A stretch of DNA of 64,000 nt from an uncultured Blautia sp. (GTDB taxonomy: Bacteria; Bacillota; Clostridia; Lachnospirales; Lachnospiraceae): assembly GCF_934424005.1 (NCBI RefSeq), contig NZ_CAKRXI010000012.1, positions 1-64,000 on the forward strand, in the 5' to 3' direction. A model generated the notes under the pieces. It ran no database searches, was not told the origin of the DNA, and was given only the letters and a program-made list of their open reading frames with translations. Position numbers and translations under genes: made by a program. This document shows, one piece after another, positions 52,681-62,212 of the stretch; positions within the stretch are counted from its first letter, which is position 1, and each line of letters begins with the position of its first letter.

Positions 52681-54105
52681 ATGCGCAAAACAAAAATTAT
52701 CTGTACCCTTGGTCCGTCTACTGATAAGGACGGTGTTCTGGAAGAACTCGTTAAAGAGGGAATGAACGTAGCACGTTTTAACTTCTCTCATGGTTTACAT
52801 GATGAACAAAAAGGCCGTATTGATAAATTAAAAGAAATTCGTACAAGACTTAATAAACCGGTAGCTGCGCTTCTCGACACAAAGGGACCTGAAATTCGTA
52901 TCCGCGAATTTGAAGATGGAAAGGTCACACTGAAGGAAGGTCAGGAATTTACCTTAACTGCAGAAGAAATCGTAGGAAACGAAAAAATCGTTTCTGTTAC
53001 CTATAAAGATTTATATAAAGATGTCAAACCAGGCAACAGCATTCTGATCGATGATGGTCTGATCGGACTTGAAGTCAAGAAGATCAAAGGTCAGGACATC
53101 GTCTGTAAAGTCGTAAACGGTGGTGTTCTCGGCAATAAAAAAGGTGTCAATCTTCCTGGTGTAGAAGTAAACATGCCGTTTATCAGCCCGAAGGATCACG
53201 ACGATATCCTGTTCGGCATCAAAGAAGGCTATGATTTTATCGCAGCTTCCTTTACCAGAACTGCTGCCGATGTCAAAGAAATCCGTGATATCCTTGAGAA
53301 AAACGGAGGACATGACATCAAGATCATTGCAAAGATCGAGAACCAGCAGGGTGTTGACAACATCGACAGCATCATCGAAGCTGCAGATGGTATCATGATT
53401 GCCCGTGGTGATATGGGTGTTGAGATTCCACTTGAAGATGTACCGGTTATCCAGAAGGATATCATTGCAAAGGTATACAGCGCCGGCAAACAGGTTATCA
53501 CAGCTACTCAGATGCTGGATTCCATGATCAAGAATCCACGTCCTACACGTGCTGAGACCACTGACGTTGCCAATGCGATCTATCAGGGCACAAGTGCGAT
53601 CATGCTTTCCGGTGAGACTGCTGCCGGTAAATACCCTGTAGAAGCACTTAAGACCATGGTCAAGATTGCCGTACGTACTGAAGCTGATGTCGAATATAAC
53701 AAACAGTTCAGTGTTCGTACAAAAGAGCCTGCAACAAACGTAACTACCGCAATCTCTCATGCTACCTGCATGACTGCAATCGACCTGAACGCAAAAGCGA
53801 TCATTGCAGTTACCCGTTCCGGAAATACTGCACGTATGGTTTCCAAATATCGTCCGGGATGTCAGATCATTGCATGTACTCCGGATGAACGCACCTGGCG
53901 TCAGATGAACCTGATCTGGGGTGTAACACCACTCCTGACCAAAGAGGAATACAGCATGGAGATTCTTCTTCTTCACGCTACAGAAGCAGCTGAAGAAAAG
54001 GGTTATGTCAAAGAGGGCGATATCGTTGTTCTTACAGTTGGTGTTCCTCTTGGACATCCTGGCAACACAAATCTGCTCAAAGCAACCGTTGTTGGTAAGT
54101 ATTAA
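52681..54105 (+). CDS. pyk: Pyruvate kinase
   Basis: Pyruvate kinase transfers phosphate from phosphoenolpyruvate to ADP at the end of glycolysis. The 474-aa protein has MRKTKIICTLGPSTDKDGV, the ARFNFSHG block, LDTKGPEIR, the active-site IIAKIENQQGVDNID, MIARGDMGVEIP, and the signature ATQMLDSMIKNPRPTRAE. It lacks the extra C-terminal PEP-utilising domain present in some Bacillus enzymes. AGGAGG lies before the ATG. It is monocistronic with its own terminator. Confidence 0.97.
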   Translation: MRKTKIICTLGPSTDKDGVLEELVKEGMNVARFNFSHGLHDEQKGRIDKLKEIRTRLNKPVAALLDTKGPEIRIREFEDGKVTLKEGQEFTLTAEEIVGNEKIVSVTYKDLYKDVKPGNSILIDDGLIGLEVKKIKGQDIVCKVVNGGVLGNKKGVNLPGVEVNMPFISPKDHDDILFGIKEGYDFIAASFTRTAADVKEIRDILEKNGGHDIKIIAKIENQQGVDNIDSIIEAADGIMIARGDMGVEIPLEDVPVIQKDIIAKVYSAGKQVITATQMLDSMIKNPRPTRAETTDVANAIYQGTSAIMLSGETAAGKYPVEALKTMVKIAVRTEADVEYNKQFSVRTKEPATNVTTAISHATCMTAIDLNAKAIIAVTRSGNTARMVSKYRPGCQIIACTPDERTWRQMNLIWGVTPLLTKEEYSMEILLLHATEAAEEKGYVKEGDIVVLTVGVPLGHPGNTNLLKATVVGKY

Positions 54106-54160
54106 TCTGCTTATTACAACAGAATTAGCCGTTCTGTAAAATTGTATACAAAATAAACAA

Positions 54161-54201
54161 GGTTATTATCGCCTGTTCTGGACGATAATGACCTGTTTTT
54201 T
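54161..54201 (+). terminator. Terminator of pyk
   Basis: GGTTATTATCG (54161-54171) pairs with CGATAATGACC (54183-54193, one G-U), followed by TGTTTTTTA. A smaller ACAGAA/TTCTGT hairpin lies just upstream. Confidence 0.85.
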
Positions 54202-54243
54202 ACTCCCATAAAAAAGCCAAACATATCTGTTGTAAAAACAGTT

Positions 54244-55737
54244 CTATTTCTTATAAACTGTGATTACGATCGGTTCCTGGTTTTCCTCCCCATATGGCTG
54301 AATCCAGTATAATTCTTCATCCGGATCTTTCTGTTTCTCCGCTTCAGCACCTTTGGATTCAGAATTTCCTGCTTTGGTATTTCCATTTTCCAGAACTCTT
54401 GCAGCATCTTCGTCTTTTTCAGATGCAGATGTCGTTGCAACCTCGTCTTTCACATACTCAAGTTCCAGATATGGAGCACTTCCATTTACATCATTCAGAA
54501 TGATCTGGTTCTTTCTGCCCAGAGTTTTCTTATCTGAATATTTCCCATCTTTATCCACCGAAATATTCTGAACCGCCTTGTTGATCACACAGGTTCCATT
54601 GGTGGAAGTCGTCAGAATCACTTCTTTCTCTGAATCAGAAACCTTGATGATGTTCAATGGTTTCTCACTTTCCGTAAGTGTTATGATAATTTTGTTCCCA
54701 TCTCTTCGAAGACGGATTCCAAGCTCAGATGCAGTTTCTTTTGCACTCAGTGTAATCCAGTGATTCGCCGGATCTTTTTCATCAATGATCGCGATTGAAT
54801 GAAGTTTCTTATTCTCACTTGTCAGTGAAAATCCATTTTTGATTTCATTGATGGAAGTAGAAATCGCAAGATCTGTAATATTTCCTTCTGAATCTTTCCT
54901 GATCTCTGTCGTTCCTGTCGGGACTGTCATACCCGTAACTTCTTCTGTTTCAGTCGGATCATCCGAATCTTTCTTTGCAACACAAATCGTACCAACTGCA
55001 GTTTCCGGATCATACTCCGTCACAATATCAGTCGAAGTAGAAGATGCAAAAGAAGCATATTCTTCATCGATATCTTCATCTGGTAGGTCTTCCTCTGCAT
55101 CTTCATTTTTACTATCGGCAGAAGTGTCTGAATCAGCAGGATCTGTTTTTCCGGAAGTACTGTCTTTATCTACGGAAGCATTTTCTGTATTAGAGTTCTT
55201 ATCTTCTTCAGAAGCATCTGTTTTGCCATCTTCTGTTTTGCTGTCGGCATCTGTTCCCGGCGTCTCATCTGTCTTTGTATCTGCATCGTCTGTTTTGCCA
55301 TCAACATCATTTGTATTTTTGACCGGAATCTCCGCCAGTTCTGTATAATCGCATCCCTGTCTCTGACATTTATATGTGATCACACCTGGTTTATCTGCTG
55401 TCGCCTCCTGAATGGAAACTTCTTTCAGTTCATGACCAAGCGCAGCTGTCTCATCTCTCTTTTCTTCGTAGGTACAGCCATCCGCTTTACACTTGTAGAT
55501 CGTATAACCTCTTTCTGTACAGGTTGGCAGAACGACTTTACTTTCTATAAGCTCATGCTCACCTTCATTGCATAGAGCAGGTTCATTCTCTGCTGCCCTC
55601 GTGTCTTCCTTTTCATCATCATCCGTTTCAGCTGTTTTCGCAGAAGGATTCTCCTCAGCATATACTGCAGAACTTCCTGCCAGGGTCATCGCCATGACCA
55701 CGGCCAGTATCGCTGCACTTTTACTTTTCTTTCTCAT
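54244..55737 (-). CDS. Secreted acidic protein with two Cys-rich 'PTC..C..C' repeats
   Basis: This protein of about 497 aa begins with a signal peptide (MRKKSKSAAILAVVMAMTLAG, cleavage near VYAEE). Two similar repeats follow: LPTCTERGYTIYKCKADGC-type at about 70-100, and GVITYKCQRQGC-type at about 120-145. Each has Cys pairs, as in many Firmicutes surface proteins. Then comes a long Asp/Glu/Ser/Thr-rich disordered stretch (about 150-240) and a beta-rich C-terminal part. No LPxTG or other anchor is seen. ATG 55737 is chosen for the signal peptide. Its function is unknown. Confidence 0.75.
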   Translation of the reverse strand: MRKKSKSAAILAVVMAMTLAGSSAVYAEENPSAKTAETDDDEKEDTRAAENEPALCNEGEHELIESKVVLPTCTERGYTIYKCKADGCTYEEKRDETAALGHELKEVSIQEATADKPGVITYKCQRQGCDYTELAEIPVKNTNDVDGKTDDADTKTDETPGTDADSKTEDGKTDASEEDKNSNTENASVDKDSTSGKTDPADSDTSADSKNEDAEEDLPDEDIDEEYASFASSTSTDIVTEYDPETAVGTICVAKKDSDDPTETEEVTGMTVPTGTTEIRKDSEGNITDLAISTSINEIKNGFSLTSENKKLHSIAIIDEKDPANHWITLSAKETASELGIRLRRDGNKIIITLTESEKPLNIIKVSDSEKEVILTTSTNGTCVINKAVQNISVDKDGKYSDKKTLGRKNQIILNDVNGSAPYLELEYVKDEVATTSASEKDEDAARVLENGNTKAGNSESKGAEAEKQKDPDEELYWIQPYGEENQEPIVITVYKK

Positions 55738-55772
55738 ACACATTCTCTCCTTTGTACAAAACATGGAGTCAA

Positions 55773-55790
55773 TAAGATAAATTTATCTTA
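55773..55790. promoter_or_regulatory. Perfect 18-bp palindrome between the secreted-protein gene and tcdA
   Basis: TAAGATAAATTTATCTTA is a perfect palindrome lying 36 nt upstream of the secreted-protein start and 24 nt past the tcdA stop. It could be an operator for the former or a weak hairpin ending the latter. Confidence 0.45.
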
Positions 55791-55813
55791 GCATTGATTT
55801 TATATTTTTTCAA

Positions 55814-56569
55814 TTATACTCTTGCCAGATCTTTAATTACTTCCCCCGCAATAATAAGCCCTACTACCGATGGAACAAATGCAGTAGATCCCGGTATATC
55901 ACGACGTTCTGTGCATTTGTGTGCTGCACCCGGAGGACAGATACAATGTGAGCGACAGCTGATTGACATATCCTCGATCGGACGGGTTGGTTTTTCCTGA
56001 GAATACACAACCTTTAATTTTTTAATTCCACGTTTCTTGAGCTCACGGCGCATAACCTTCGCAAGTGGGCATACAGAAGTTTTATAAATATCTGCCACCT
56101 GAAAAGCAGTCGGATCAAGTTTATTTCCGGCGCCCATACTGCTGATGATCGGAACTCCAGCTTCCTTTGCCTCCATAACAAGCTGGATCTTCGCTGTTAC
56201 CGTATCAACCGCATCCACTACATAATCATATTTGGAAAAATCAAACTCATCTTTCGTCTCCGGCAGATAAAAACATTTGTGAACATTAACCTCTGCCTTC
56301 GGGTTGATATCAAGGATTCGCTCCTTCATAACATCTACTTTGTATTTACCAACCGTACTTCTTGTCGCAATGACCTGACGGTTCAGATTGGTCAGACATA
56401 CCTTATCATCATCGATCAGATCGATCGCACCTACTCCACTTCGCACAAGCGCCTCTACTGTATAACCGCCAACTCCACCGATTCCAAAAACGGCAACTCT
56501 GGAGCCGGCAAGTTTCTCCATTGCTTCTTTACCAAATAGCAGTTCTGTTCTGGAAAACTGATTTAACAT
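55814..56569 (-). CDS. tcdA: tRNA threonylcarbamoyladenosine dehydratase TcdA
   Basis: TcdA is an E1-like enzyme that uses ATP to cyclise t6A to ct6A at position 37 of ANN-decoding tRNAs. The 251-aa protein has the Rossmann ATP motif FGIGGVGGYTVEAL, IDDDKVCLTNLNRQ and AVDTVTAKIQLV. Cys residues toward the C-terminus (SCRSHCICPPG) resemble the catalytic and structural Cys of the family. It starts directly at the larE stop, with no intervening base. The co-occurrence with larE is mainly an operon convenience, as no functional link is known. Confidence 0.9.
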   Translation of the reverse strand: MLNQFSRTELLFGKEAMEKLAGSRVAVFGIGGVGGYTVEALVRSGVGAIDLIDDDKVCLTNLNRQVIATRSTVGKYKVDVMKERILDINPKAEVNVHKCFYLPETKDEFDFSKYDYVVDAVDTVTAKIQLVMEAKEAGVPIISSMGAGNKLDPTAFQVADIYKTSVCPLAKVMRRELKKRGIKKLKVVYSQEKPTRPIEDMSISCRSHCICPPGAAHKCTERRDIPGSTAFVPSVVGLIIAGEVIKDLARV

Positions 56570-57403
56570 TTATTTCTTAATCTCCTTCTCTTCCTTAGTT
56601 AATGTTTCATTCATGCTTCCTGTACGATATCCCAGAAGATCCAGAGTCACATAATCAAATCCGTATTCCTTAAGCTGCTTCGCAATTCTGGTTCTGTTTT
56701 CTTCTTCTACAAGTCTTGCTATTTCTTCCGGCAGAACTTCAATTCTGGCAATATTTCCGTGAATACGTACACGTATCTGATGAAATCCCATGTCCAGAAG
56801 AAGCTGTTCCGCCTTGTCCACCATTCCAAGTTTTTCCTCACTGATCGTCTCTCCATAAACGAAACGGGAAGAAAGACAGGCAAAAGACTGTTTGTCCCAT
56901 GTAGGAAGTCCCATCTCTTTTGACAGTTCACGAATTTCTTCCTTATATAATTCTGCCTGACGAAGCGGACTGCTGACACCAAGCTCTTTAACCGCGATCA
57001 GTCCCGGACGGTAGTCACCGTTATCATCCATATTGGAGCCCTCGGCTACTGCATTCATGCCGTTTTCTTTTGCAATCTGCCATATTTTTTCAAACAGTTC
57101 ATGCTTGCACAGATAGCAGCGATTCTTCGGATTCTGTCGAAAGCCATCAATATCCAGCTCCTCTGATTTACAGATAATATGACGAACACCATTTTCTTTG
57201 CAGAATTCCGTTGCTTCTTTCAATTCTCTCTCCGGAAATGAACAGGAACTGGCTGTCACTGCGATTACTTTATCTTTTCCAAGCGCCTCCAGTGCCGCTT
57301 TCAAAAGAAAGGTAGAATCCACGCCACTGGAAAAAGCAACTGCGACACTTCCCATATCTTTCAGGTTCTGCTGTAATACTTTATATTTATCATGGATACT
57401 CAC
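56570..57403 (-). CDS. larE: ATP-dependent sacrificial sulfur transferase LarE-type
   Basis: LarE adds sulfur to the pyridinium dicarboxylate nucleotide to form the nickel-pincer cofactor of lactate racemase-like enzymes. The 277-aa PP-loop protein has the SSGVDST motif (25-31) and a C-terminal small domain. Cysteines are C96 and C99 in RCYLCK, and C176 in FACLSSR, matching the three-Cys, [4Fe-4S]-cluster type seen in some LarE proteins; the other type uses C176 alone. larB, larC and larA are not in the window. Nickel could come from CbiMQO or the Nik/Cnt-type importer. Confidence 0.87.
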   Translation of the reverse strand: MSIHDKYKVLQQNLKDMGSVAVAFSSGVDSTFLLKAALEALGKDKVIAVTASSCSFPERELKEATEFCKENGVRHIICKSEELDIDGFRQNPKNRCYLCKHELFEKIWQIAKENGMNAVAEGSNMDDNGDYRPGLIAVKELGVSSPLRQAELYKEEIRELSKEMGLPTWDKQSFACLSSRFVYGETISEEKLGMVDKAEQLLLDMGFHQIRVRIHGNIARIEVLPEEIARLVEEENRTRIAKQLKEYGFDYVTLDLLGYRTGSMNETLTKEEKEIKK

Positions 57404-57441
57404 TATAAAACGCTCCTTTTTAACATAGTAATCTAGTGTGT

Positions 57442-57470
57442 ATTATAGCATACTGATATGAACCATACAA
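57442..57470 (-). promoter_or_regulatory. larE-tcdA promoter
   Basis: Leftward -35 TTGTAT (57470-57465), 17-nt spacer, -10 TATAAT (57447-57442) with an extended TG. Confidence 0.7.
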
Positions 57471-57530
57471 TATACAGTTCCCTTGAAAGTTGTTGCGAAC
57501 ATCAATTTTACTGCTTTCCATAAGAAAAAA

Positions 57531-57564
57531 CTGCTACATCACTGACTTTTCAGTGCTGTAGCAG
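57531..57564 (-). terminator. Terminator hairpin after the broken Rpn gene
   Basis: CTGCTACATCACTG pairs with CAGTGCTGTAGCAG (57531-57544 with 57551-57564, one mismatch), and leftward RNA ends in a U-rich run. It is related in sequence to the hairpin at 58791-58820. Confidence 0.8.
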
Positions 57565-57595
57565 CTATTCCTATATTACTCAAAATTAAAGTTCC

Positions 57596-58492
57596 CTACC
57601 TTTTCACTATTCCCATTTTCTCTTCAAATTGCTCTATGTTTTTTGCAGTTATGGCAACTTTTAACATCTTGTCCAATACCTCTGTGTCCTTCTCATTTAT
57701 GATAGACTCTCGCAATTTATCCGGTATTTTACCATGCTGCTCTAATATCTGTGTAAGCACTTCTACCTGCGTCTCCACTCTTTCTTCCGCCCGCTCCCAT
57801 TTAATAATTTCATCAAATCTCATATACTCTTCCCTCACTTCCGGCCGCAGTTTGACTCTCTTTACGTATTGATGAATTTTTTTGAGATCGTCATTTACTG
57901 CGTTTTTCTCTTTACTTTCTTTTAAATATAACAATAGTTCTCTGATTTCTGAACTTCCACCCTTACTGCCTTCACTATTAAAATAATAAAATTTTAATCC
58001 GTCGTCATATTCCAGATCCGGTTCTTCTTCACATTTATTATGTACGGTATACACCATATAATCTTTTCCAAAAGGATCATAATCTGTAATTGTAATAACA
58101 TACAAATTGGGCATATTATTAAAATTCTTTTCTCCGCTTTTTAAATATCTTCCATCCATTTTAGCCTGATAAAAGCGATTATGTCGTGGAAGATCTGTCT
58201 CTTTCTGCAAATGAGATTCTATATCGTATACATTTAATGAAGAATTTTCTCCATCTTTGTCTTCTGGTGCCTCATTTACTTCTACATCAAGCCGAATCCC
58301 TCTATATTCCGGGCTTAATGCCATAATTGTTTTTTGAGTTACTACCTTAACCTAACCTATTTTTCTTTGTAATAAAATTGATAATAACTCTCTGCAAAAG
58401 TCCGCCCCGACCTCATCGTCCGCTGCTAATGTACTAATCATAAAATCATCCAGTACATTTAATTCCTCCAGTTTTCTCTTTGTATATCCCAT
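57596..58492 (-). pseudogene. Rpn-family (PD-(D/E)xK) gene interrupted by an in-frame TAG
   Basis: A complete frame starts at ATG 58492 with GGAG upstream and reads MGYTKRKLEELNVLDDFMIS to LLSILLQRKIG. It then meets TAG at 58354-58352 and continues in the same frame VKVVTQKTIMALSPEYRGIRLDVEV, with YQAKMDG, to a stop at 57596. The join restores the usual family sequence, so a single substitution (likely AAG or GAG to TAG) explains the break. The fragment after 58324 could be translated alone but lacks the N-terminal part. Confidence 0.85.
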
Positions 58493-58842
58493 ATTACACT
58501 CCTTTCTGGCAATGTGAAGAAACTAGATTTCAATAACCCTAACACCGCCAATACTTAATTAATAACTGCTGAACATATTGGCGATTTGCCAGAAACATAC
58601 CTGTTAGAATGGAAGATTCTTCCTCAGGTGAATATGTTGCGTTCAAAGTCCATAATGTTCTTTTCATATTTTATACTACACTTCTTTTATACAACTGTCA
58701 ACGGGATTAATTTGTAACATTTTGTCGCATCTTCGCGGAGTTTTTTACGTTATTAGAGCATTACGGAGTAATTTTCTATAGCAAAAAAGCTGCTACGTCA
58801 CTGATTTCAGCACCGTAGCAACTTTTCTTATATTTTCTTATA
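58493..58842. other. Non-coding gap between the Rpn pseudogene and the phosphatase gene
   Basis: No gene is recognised. Toward 58500-58640 are AT-rich sequences and the ribosome site of the Rpn gene. The inverted words GCCAATA and TATTGGC at about 58550-58556 and 58578-58584 could form a loop. The right end holds the histidine-phosphatase terminator. Confidence 0.4.
58791..58820 (-). terminator. Terminator after the histidine phosphatase gene
   Basis: TGCTACG and CGTAGCA (58791-58797 with 58814-58820), with a nested CTGA/TCAG, followed by a U-run in leftward RNA. Similar in sequence to 57531-57564. Confidence 0.8.
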
Positions 58843-59385
58843 TCATTCAAAATCAAATCTTCTGACTTCGCAGTTTTTGATTCCAAAGGCAGCGTATTCT
58901 TCATTCGTCATTTCGTAGAAATAAGACTGGATCACGCGGGAGATTCCGTTGTGTGCCACAAAGATATAGGTCTTGTGGTCGGATTCTGCCTTGATCTCAT
59001 CAAGAAGATTATAGATTCTCTGAGCCAGATGAAGCATGGATTCGCCTCCATCATATCTGGTAACAAACTGCTGTTTTGCCAGTTGGAATTCTTCTCCGTT
59101 ACGCGGTGTGGATTCGTATTTTCCAAAATTCTGCTCGATCAGTCTCGGCTCTGCACGTGCCGGAATCCCGGTGATCTCAGAAATATGTTTCGCGGTATCT
59201 GCCGCACGCATCAACGGAGAATACAGAATCTCATCTGCCTTGATTCCCTTTCGTAAAATCTCATGTCCTGTCTCAATGGCCTGTTGATGTCCCTTCTCTG
59301 TCAGTGCAATATCCGTTGCCCCGCAGATTTTATTCTCTACATTCCAGATGGTCTGACCGTGTCTCACAAAATAAAAATGTCCCAT
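58843..59385 (-). CDS. Histidine phosphatase family protein
   Basis: This 180-aa cytosolic phosphatase has the catalytic FVRHGQTIWN (phospho-His), LYSPLMRAADTA with the conserved Arg, Glu in EQNFGKYES, and the second His in VAHNG. It may act on phosphosugars or cobalamin-type precursors such as CobC substrates, but the substrate is not determined by sequence. Monocistronic, with a terminator 20 nt past its stop. Confidence 0.88.
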   Translation of the reverse strand: MGHFYFVRHGQTIWNVENKICGATDIALTEKGHQQAIETGHEILRKGIKADEILYSPLMRAADTAKHISEITGIPARAEPRLIEQNFGKYESTPRNGEEFQLAKQQFVTRYDGGESMLHLAQRIYNLLDEIKAESDHKTYIFVAHNGISRVIQSYFYEMTNEEYAAFGIKNCEVRRFDFE

Positions 59386-59482
59386 GTTTTTCTCCTGTTT
59401 ATTCGTTTTTCTATTCTTTTCTTCATTTTATCATTGCTGAACTATAAACGATACTTCCATTTTTTTATAATATCATAAACTT

Positions 59483-60862
59483 TTATTTTATTCTGATACG
59501 ACATCGTTTTTTGAAAAATGAGATTCCATAACACAGAATACGGTCATATTTATCTTCAAATTCTTTTGCATACATTCTTTTATCAATCTGATGCAAAGCC
59601 TCCTCACATTTCTGTCCCATTTCATCTAATGAAGCAGCATATTTTGCCTCAAAAACTGCTACCCGGCTGTTGACTGAATCATATACGACTACATCACTTC
59701 TGCCTTCTCCATGTTCTTTATTTGATTCTACAATATACCCCGTACCGGCAAAAATACCTGCAAGAAAAGCATGATAAAAATCTTCTCTGTAATCATGATA
59801 ACTGATTGTTTTACGAAGAAGTTTATTCATTTCTTCGGTCAGTTTTTCACTGTCCTTATTCCATACCGCAGTAAATAGTTCTCTTCTGTTCCATATCTTC
59901 GCACTGTCATCAAACCACTTTACAACTGTCGTTTCAAAAATTTCCCTGATTTCAGCATTCGGAATCTGAAGTGCCAGAATATTCTCCGGTAAGGTTTTCT
60001 CCAACTCTTCATTTCTGACTTTGGTCAGGTAACCAGTCAGATACAGGACACTCCAAAGATTGTCCTCTGAGGAATGTAAATAATCATACGTAAGATTTTC
60101 ATCAATCTGTTGCAAGATATATCCGCCGGAAAGCAGAATTTCCAGCTTCTTTGTGATGCTGTTTCCTGCATATTCGATAAACGACCGAATAATTGCATTG
60201 TCACTGGTATTTCTCCAATAACTCGCAGGTTTTGCCATTGGATTTCTTCTTAAATCATACAGATAATTCATAACATCCCAGGGACAATAAACATCAAAAT
60301 CTCCAAAATGATATCCGTCATACCATTCTTTTATATTATCTGCATGACTCTGCACGTCAGCCACAGCCAAAATCTTATCTACATCTTTCTGTGTAAAGCC
60401 AAAATATTCATTCAGGCGTGAATCTGTAATTGTATCCGAGACCAGATTATTTGTTCCCGTGAAAATACTTTCCTTGGCAATTTTCAGACATCCAGTAATT
60501 ACTGAGTGAATTATTGTCTTTTAGCGCAGTACTCATCATAATCTTAATAAGATTCAGAGAGTAAAAAAAATCGTTGGCCACTGATTCATCCATTCTTTGC
60601 ACAATGAAGTATTTTCTGATATTTCCAGCCCCTCAAATAATTCTTTATTATCTTTTCGAATATCAAAAAAACTCCTCAGCATACTCATTCCAAGTGTTTT
60701 TCCAAAACGGTGGGGACGTGTGATCAGCGTAACCTCTGTTGGTTCATCTTTAAGTATTTCAGCAATCAAACCGCTTTTATCGACATAGTAGAATCCATTA
60801 TTTCTGATTTTTTCGAAATCAGAAATACCTACCGGAATATTCAAATTCGCCATATTTTTCAC
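59483..60862 (-). pseudogene. Broken AAA-ATPase/PD-(D/E)xK (DUF1703) protein gene
   Basis: The N-terminal part (60862 leftward) reads IPVGISDFEKIRNNGFYYVDKS, then a Walker-A-like RPHRFGKTLGMSML, and ends after WMNQWPTIFFTL. The C-terminal part has TGCLKIAKESIFTG, WYDGYHFG, and an ADSR-like EGRSDVVV and FEAKYA nuclease core ending at 59483. Between them about 100 residues, including the Walker B-type acidic region, are missing, and the frame changes near 60500. Complete relatives are about 550 aa. It is almost certainly inactive. Confidence 0.85.
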
Positions 60863-60966
60863 TCCCTTCTGCTAATATGATATCATGTCAGGATGAAACT
60901 TTACAAACTCGGAAAAAACTTTTTAGTCACAATTCCAGACATCGCATTATCGTTACTGATCATCTG

Positions 60967-61833
60967 TTACACCATCGTCATAATTACAGTTCCCAGTGTG
61001 ATCAGCATCACACCAACCGCGGATTTCCGTGTGAGCTTTTCGTGGAAAACGATCCAGGAAAAAGCAATCGTGACAAGAATGCTCAATTTATCGATTGGCA
61101 CAACAACACTCGCCGGGCCTTCCTGCAATGCCCGGTAATAACACAGCCAGGATGCTCCTGTTGCAATTCCGGAAAGTCCGATAAACATCAGCTCTTTTTT
61201 CTCAATTTTCCGAACTTCTTGCTGCTTTCCTTTCACAAATACCATCAGCCATGCCATAACCAGCACAACTGTAGTGCGAATTGCCGTTCCCAGATTAGAG
61301 TCGATCCCTGAAATACCAATTTTTCCAAGGATTGCAGTCAGACTGGCAAACACCGCTGACAATACCGCATAAACAAACCAACTACTGTCTTTTTTCTTTG
61401 CAGACTCCGTAACTTCTTTGCGTGAGATCATCATAAACGTACCGGCTGCGATCAGACAGACACATCCAAATTTCGCCCACGTCAATCCTTCATGCAAAAA
61501 AATCAGTGCCAGAAGAATGGTCAGAATCGTACTCGACTTGTCAATCGGAACGACCTTATTGATATCCCCTTTCTGCAGTGCATGGAAATAGCAGAGCCAG
61601 GATGCCCCAGTTGCCAGTCCTGACAATACAAGGAACAATAACGTCGTTCCACTGATATCCTTTATTCCGGACACTGTTCCCGTTACAAGCACCATCAGCC
61701 AGGAAAACAGAAGAACCACGATTGTTCTGACCGCTGTTGCCACATCAGAATCTGTTTTCTGGATTCCACACTTTGCAAGAATTGCTGTGATTCCCGCAAA
61801 AAACGAAGATCCTATTGCAAATAAGATCCACAT
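60967..61833 (-). CDS. EamA/DMT family transporter
   Basis: This 288-aa membrane protein has ten predicted helices in two EamA repeats. The first repeat starts MWILFAIGSSFFAGITAILAKCGI and the second FVYAVLSAVFASLTAILGKIGI, with the matched ATGASWLCYFHALQKGD and ATGASWLCYYRALQEGP blocks. It probably exports a metabolite or takes up an amino acid; the substrate is unknown. Good ribosome site GGGGGG-ATTACT before ATG. Confidence 0.88.
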   Translation of the reverse strand: MWILFAIGSSFFAGITAILAKCGIQKTDSDVATAVRTIVVLLFSWLMVLVTGTVSGIKDISGTTLLFLVLSGLATGASWLCYFHALQKGDINKVVPIDKSSTILTILLALIFLHEGLTWAKFGCVCLIAAGTFMMISRKEVTESAKKKDSSWFVYAVLSAVFASLTAILGKIGISGIDSNLGTAIRTTVVLVMAWLMVFVKGKQQEVRKIEKKELMFIGLSGIATGASWLCYYRALQEGPASVVVPIDKLSILVTIAFSWIVFHEKLTRKSAVGVMLITLGTVIMTMV

Positions 61834-61897
61834 AGTAATCCCCCCTGTATGTTTTTGACATTTAGATTTACAGAGATAAACTCTCTCATTCTATGCA

Positions 61898-61922
61898 AAA
61901 AGAGCAGGTTCTCACCCGCTCA
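61898..61922 (-). terminator. Terminator after the 85-aa gene
   Basis: GAGCAGG and CCCGCTC (61903-61909 with 61916-61922, one mismatch) with a U-run after the stem in leftward RNA. Confidence 0.7.
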
Positions 61923-61941
61923 GTCATTGGAATAACTTTCA

Positions 61942-62199
61942 TCATTCATCAAAATTTGCCGCATATATTCCTTCTGGAAGTCTCATGGTAAGAATTCCCA
62001 GATTAAATTCATGATCCATAATGGTAATGTGATATTCAAAGATCACATCATCTTCAAACTTGGACAGTAATACATAACTGCCATTTTCTTTTCCTTCGAT
62101 CTGATCACAGATATCTTCGTAAACAGCCTGTCCGGAAATCTCTCTAGGATATCCTGCTGCCTTGATCTTCTCTTCAATTGCCTGGTATAATTCGTCCAC
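61942..62199 (-). CDS. Small hypothetical protein, 85 aa
   Basis: The protein starts MDELYQAIEEKIKAAGYPREISG and continues with strands such as SYVLLSKFEDDVIFEYHITIMDHEFNLG. It looks like a small alpha-beta cytosolic protein. I do not recognise the family with certainty. It follows acyP by 13 nt and is the last gene of a small leftward operon (63262-61942), ending at a terminator. Confidence 0.7.
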   Translation of the reverse strand: MDELYQAIEEKIKAAGYPREISGQAVYEDICDQIEGKENGSYVLLSKFEDDVIFEYHITIMDHEFNLGILTMRLPEGIYAANFDE

Positions 62200-62212
62200 G
62201 TGTGCGTCCTCC

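Noticed and set aside
54839..55348. Ser-rich frame antisense to the secreted protein (169 aa)
   Set aside because: It mirrors the Asp/Glu-rich coding strand; no ribosome site and no recognisable domain.
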